Shown here piece by piece: positions 27,874 to 28,704 of a stretch of 28,704 nucleotides of DNA. This DNA is from a virus. The first letter of the stretch is position 1, and each line of letters starts with the position of its first letter. The notes beneath the pieces were generated by a model that was not told the DNA's origin, did no database searches, and saw only the letters and a program-made list of their open reading frames with translations. Location of the stretch: positions 1 through 28,704 of IMG/VR virus record IMGVR_UViG_3300035179_000053. One strand, given 5' to 3'. The position numbers and the translations under genes were made by a program.

Positions 27874-28704
27874 TTACTCAATGTCATGGCTCAATGCAAA
27901 ATTATCATCACCTGGGAAAGCTGATTCTCCCATACTATCCTTAACTCGATCAGGATGCTCCCCCAGTTGATAGTCGTCATCCTCATAATCAGCTAACATC
28001 CCTTTATAAAATTCAGCTTGTATTCCAAGCTTCTCTTCCCATCCCTGTTTGGGTTCTTTAAGTTCTTTCAATCTATAACAGGTAAGAAGGGTATGCGCTT
28101 CAATAAGATCCTCTGGTAACTTTGCAGCGTCACTATCACCAAGGGTAACAAATCCAAGTTTCCCATACACCCTTAATGGAACAACCTGAGTTGGGATGGG
28201 ATAAATTTCAATCTGAGTCACACCAGTTGAGGACATTGGAGCTAAAGCCCAAGCAATTGGGGAGGAGGCGGTAGAGGTGCGACCAGGATCAAGCTTATTG
28301 AAGTAATCCTGAGACTTCTTCTTTAGAGGGATTTGATAGACAACATCCCAGATCTGTTTAAAGGTGGAGTCAAGGGTGTAGATAATCTTAAAGATAGAGT
28401 AGGTCTCTAAGGTCTGAATCCATCTTACTGCTGTTCCATCTGTGGTGAAGGTGACTGCGGCCCCACCAGATGTTAGGGAGACTTGGAAAGTATCAGTCGT
28501 TGCTGAAATAACATAATATAAGATTGAAGAACTCAACCCTGTTGGGAGAGTAGTCGCTAAAATATAAACTCGATCTGTATTTACCAATCCATGAGCAACA
28601 GAAGTAAAGGTCTCATCATCTGCTTCTGCTGTACAATCTGTCCCAGCAGGAATTGCCTCTCCTGTCCAATCTTTGAGAGTGATTGAGGTTGCACTTGTAT
28701 AGCT
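27874..28704 (-). CDS. adaptor-like virion protein, N-terminus outside window
   Basis: The frame stays open to the right edge, so the true start is outside; the apparent start near 28587 is only an internal TTG. Residues encoded at about 28414-28638 form the small domain shared with the nozzle-like protein (THGL/AHGL, DRVYILATTLPTG, YYVISATTDTFQVSL, GGAAVTF). The rest (IWDVVYQIPLKKKSQDYFNK; IEIYPIPTQVVPLRVYGKLGF; LPEDLIEAHTLLTCYRLKE) reads like a podovirus head-tail or tail-tube adaptor. The end is acidic. The pairing with the next adaptor gene supports the call. Confidence 0.55.
   Translation of the reverse strand, partial: SYTSATSITLKDWTGEAIPAGTDCTAEADDETFTSVAHGLVNTDRVYILATTLPTGLSSSILYYVISATTDTFQVSLTSGGAAVTFTTDGTAVRWIQTLETYSIFKIIYTLDSTFKQIWDVVYQIPLKKKSQDYFNKLDPGRTSTASSPIAWALAPMSSTGVTQIEIYPIPTQVVPLRVYGKLGFVTLGDSDAAKLPEDLIEAHTLLTCYRLKELKEPKQGWEEKLGIQAEFYKGMLADYEDDDYQLGEHPDRVKDSMGESAFPGDDNFALSHDIE

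Noticed and set aside
1-28704. CRISPR arrays, insertion sequences, integrase or transposase genes
   Set aside because: No regularly spaced repeats and no recombinase or transposase motifs were found in any frame read.

Overview
The window is a piece of a tailed-phage genome, most likely podovirus-like. It is dense and about 43-45% GC by eye, with strong Shine-Dalgarno sites of the AGGAGG type and many ATGA or GTGA stop/start overlaps, so the host should be a bacterium. The host itself cannot be named. There is no portal, capsid, terminase, integrase or lysin in view; those must lie outside. The absence of tape-measure, sheath and baseplate genes, together with two head-tail adaptor proteins, a nozzle-like protein and three or four ejection-type internal proteins, is why I infer podovirus morphology.

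Positions 1-13438 run on the plus strand and hold the replication/recombination side. They contain the end of a Sak4-like recombination ATPase, an SSB-like protein, a DUF4406 protein, a ParB-nuclease-like/DNA methyltransferase fusion, a uracil-DNA-glycosylase/DNA polymerase A fusion and a DUF3987-type ATPase. Between these sit many small zinc-ribbon, coiled-coil and membrane proteins. Positions 13435-28704 run on the minus strand and hold virion genes. In transcription order from the right edge these are two adaptors, a nozzle-like protein, tail-fibre pieces, a GNAT acetyltransferase, four internal-virion-type proteins, and then three enzymes: an amidinotransferase/DDAH-like protein, a phosphatidylserine-decarboxylase-like pyruvoyl enzyme and an agmatine/peptidyl-arginine-deiminase-like protein. 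Two small proteins close the operon. The two halves converge with overlapping stop codons and no visible terminator.

Three things stand out. (1) Positions 4925-5715 look like a small integron-type cassette array inside a phage. There are three tandem small genes. Each lies between a GTT-type box and its exact 10-nt reverse complement, a different sequence for each cassette, and they are separated by attC-like foldable sites. One site (5475-5558) has the full attC architecture, including an extrahelical base. No integrase is visible. (2) A 1066-bp AT-rich segment carrying a propeller-like gene (22904-23969) interrupts a fibronectin type III domain of a tail-fibre gene. Conceptual removal joins the halves in frame into a roughly 90-residue domain. 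(3) Two pentein-fold guanidino enzymes flank a pyruvoyl decarboxylase in the virion operon, a combination that suggests an undescribed modification or polyamine/lipid-linked pathway.

Other structure includes a thrice-repeated short hairpin with a 6-bp stem and 5-nt loop, a tRNA-like element without an anticodon arm, a leader that can hide the ribosome-binding site of the polymerase gene, and a domain shared by two neighbouring tail proteins.
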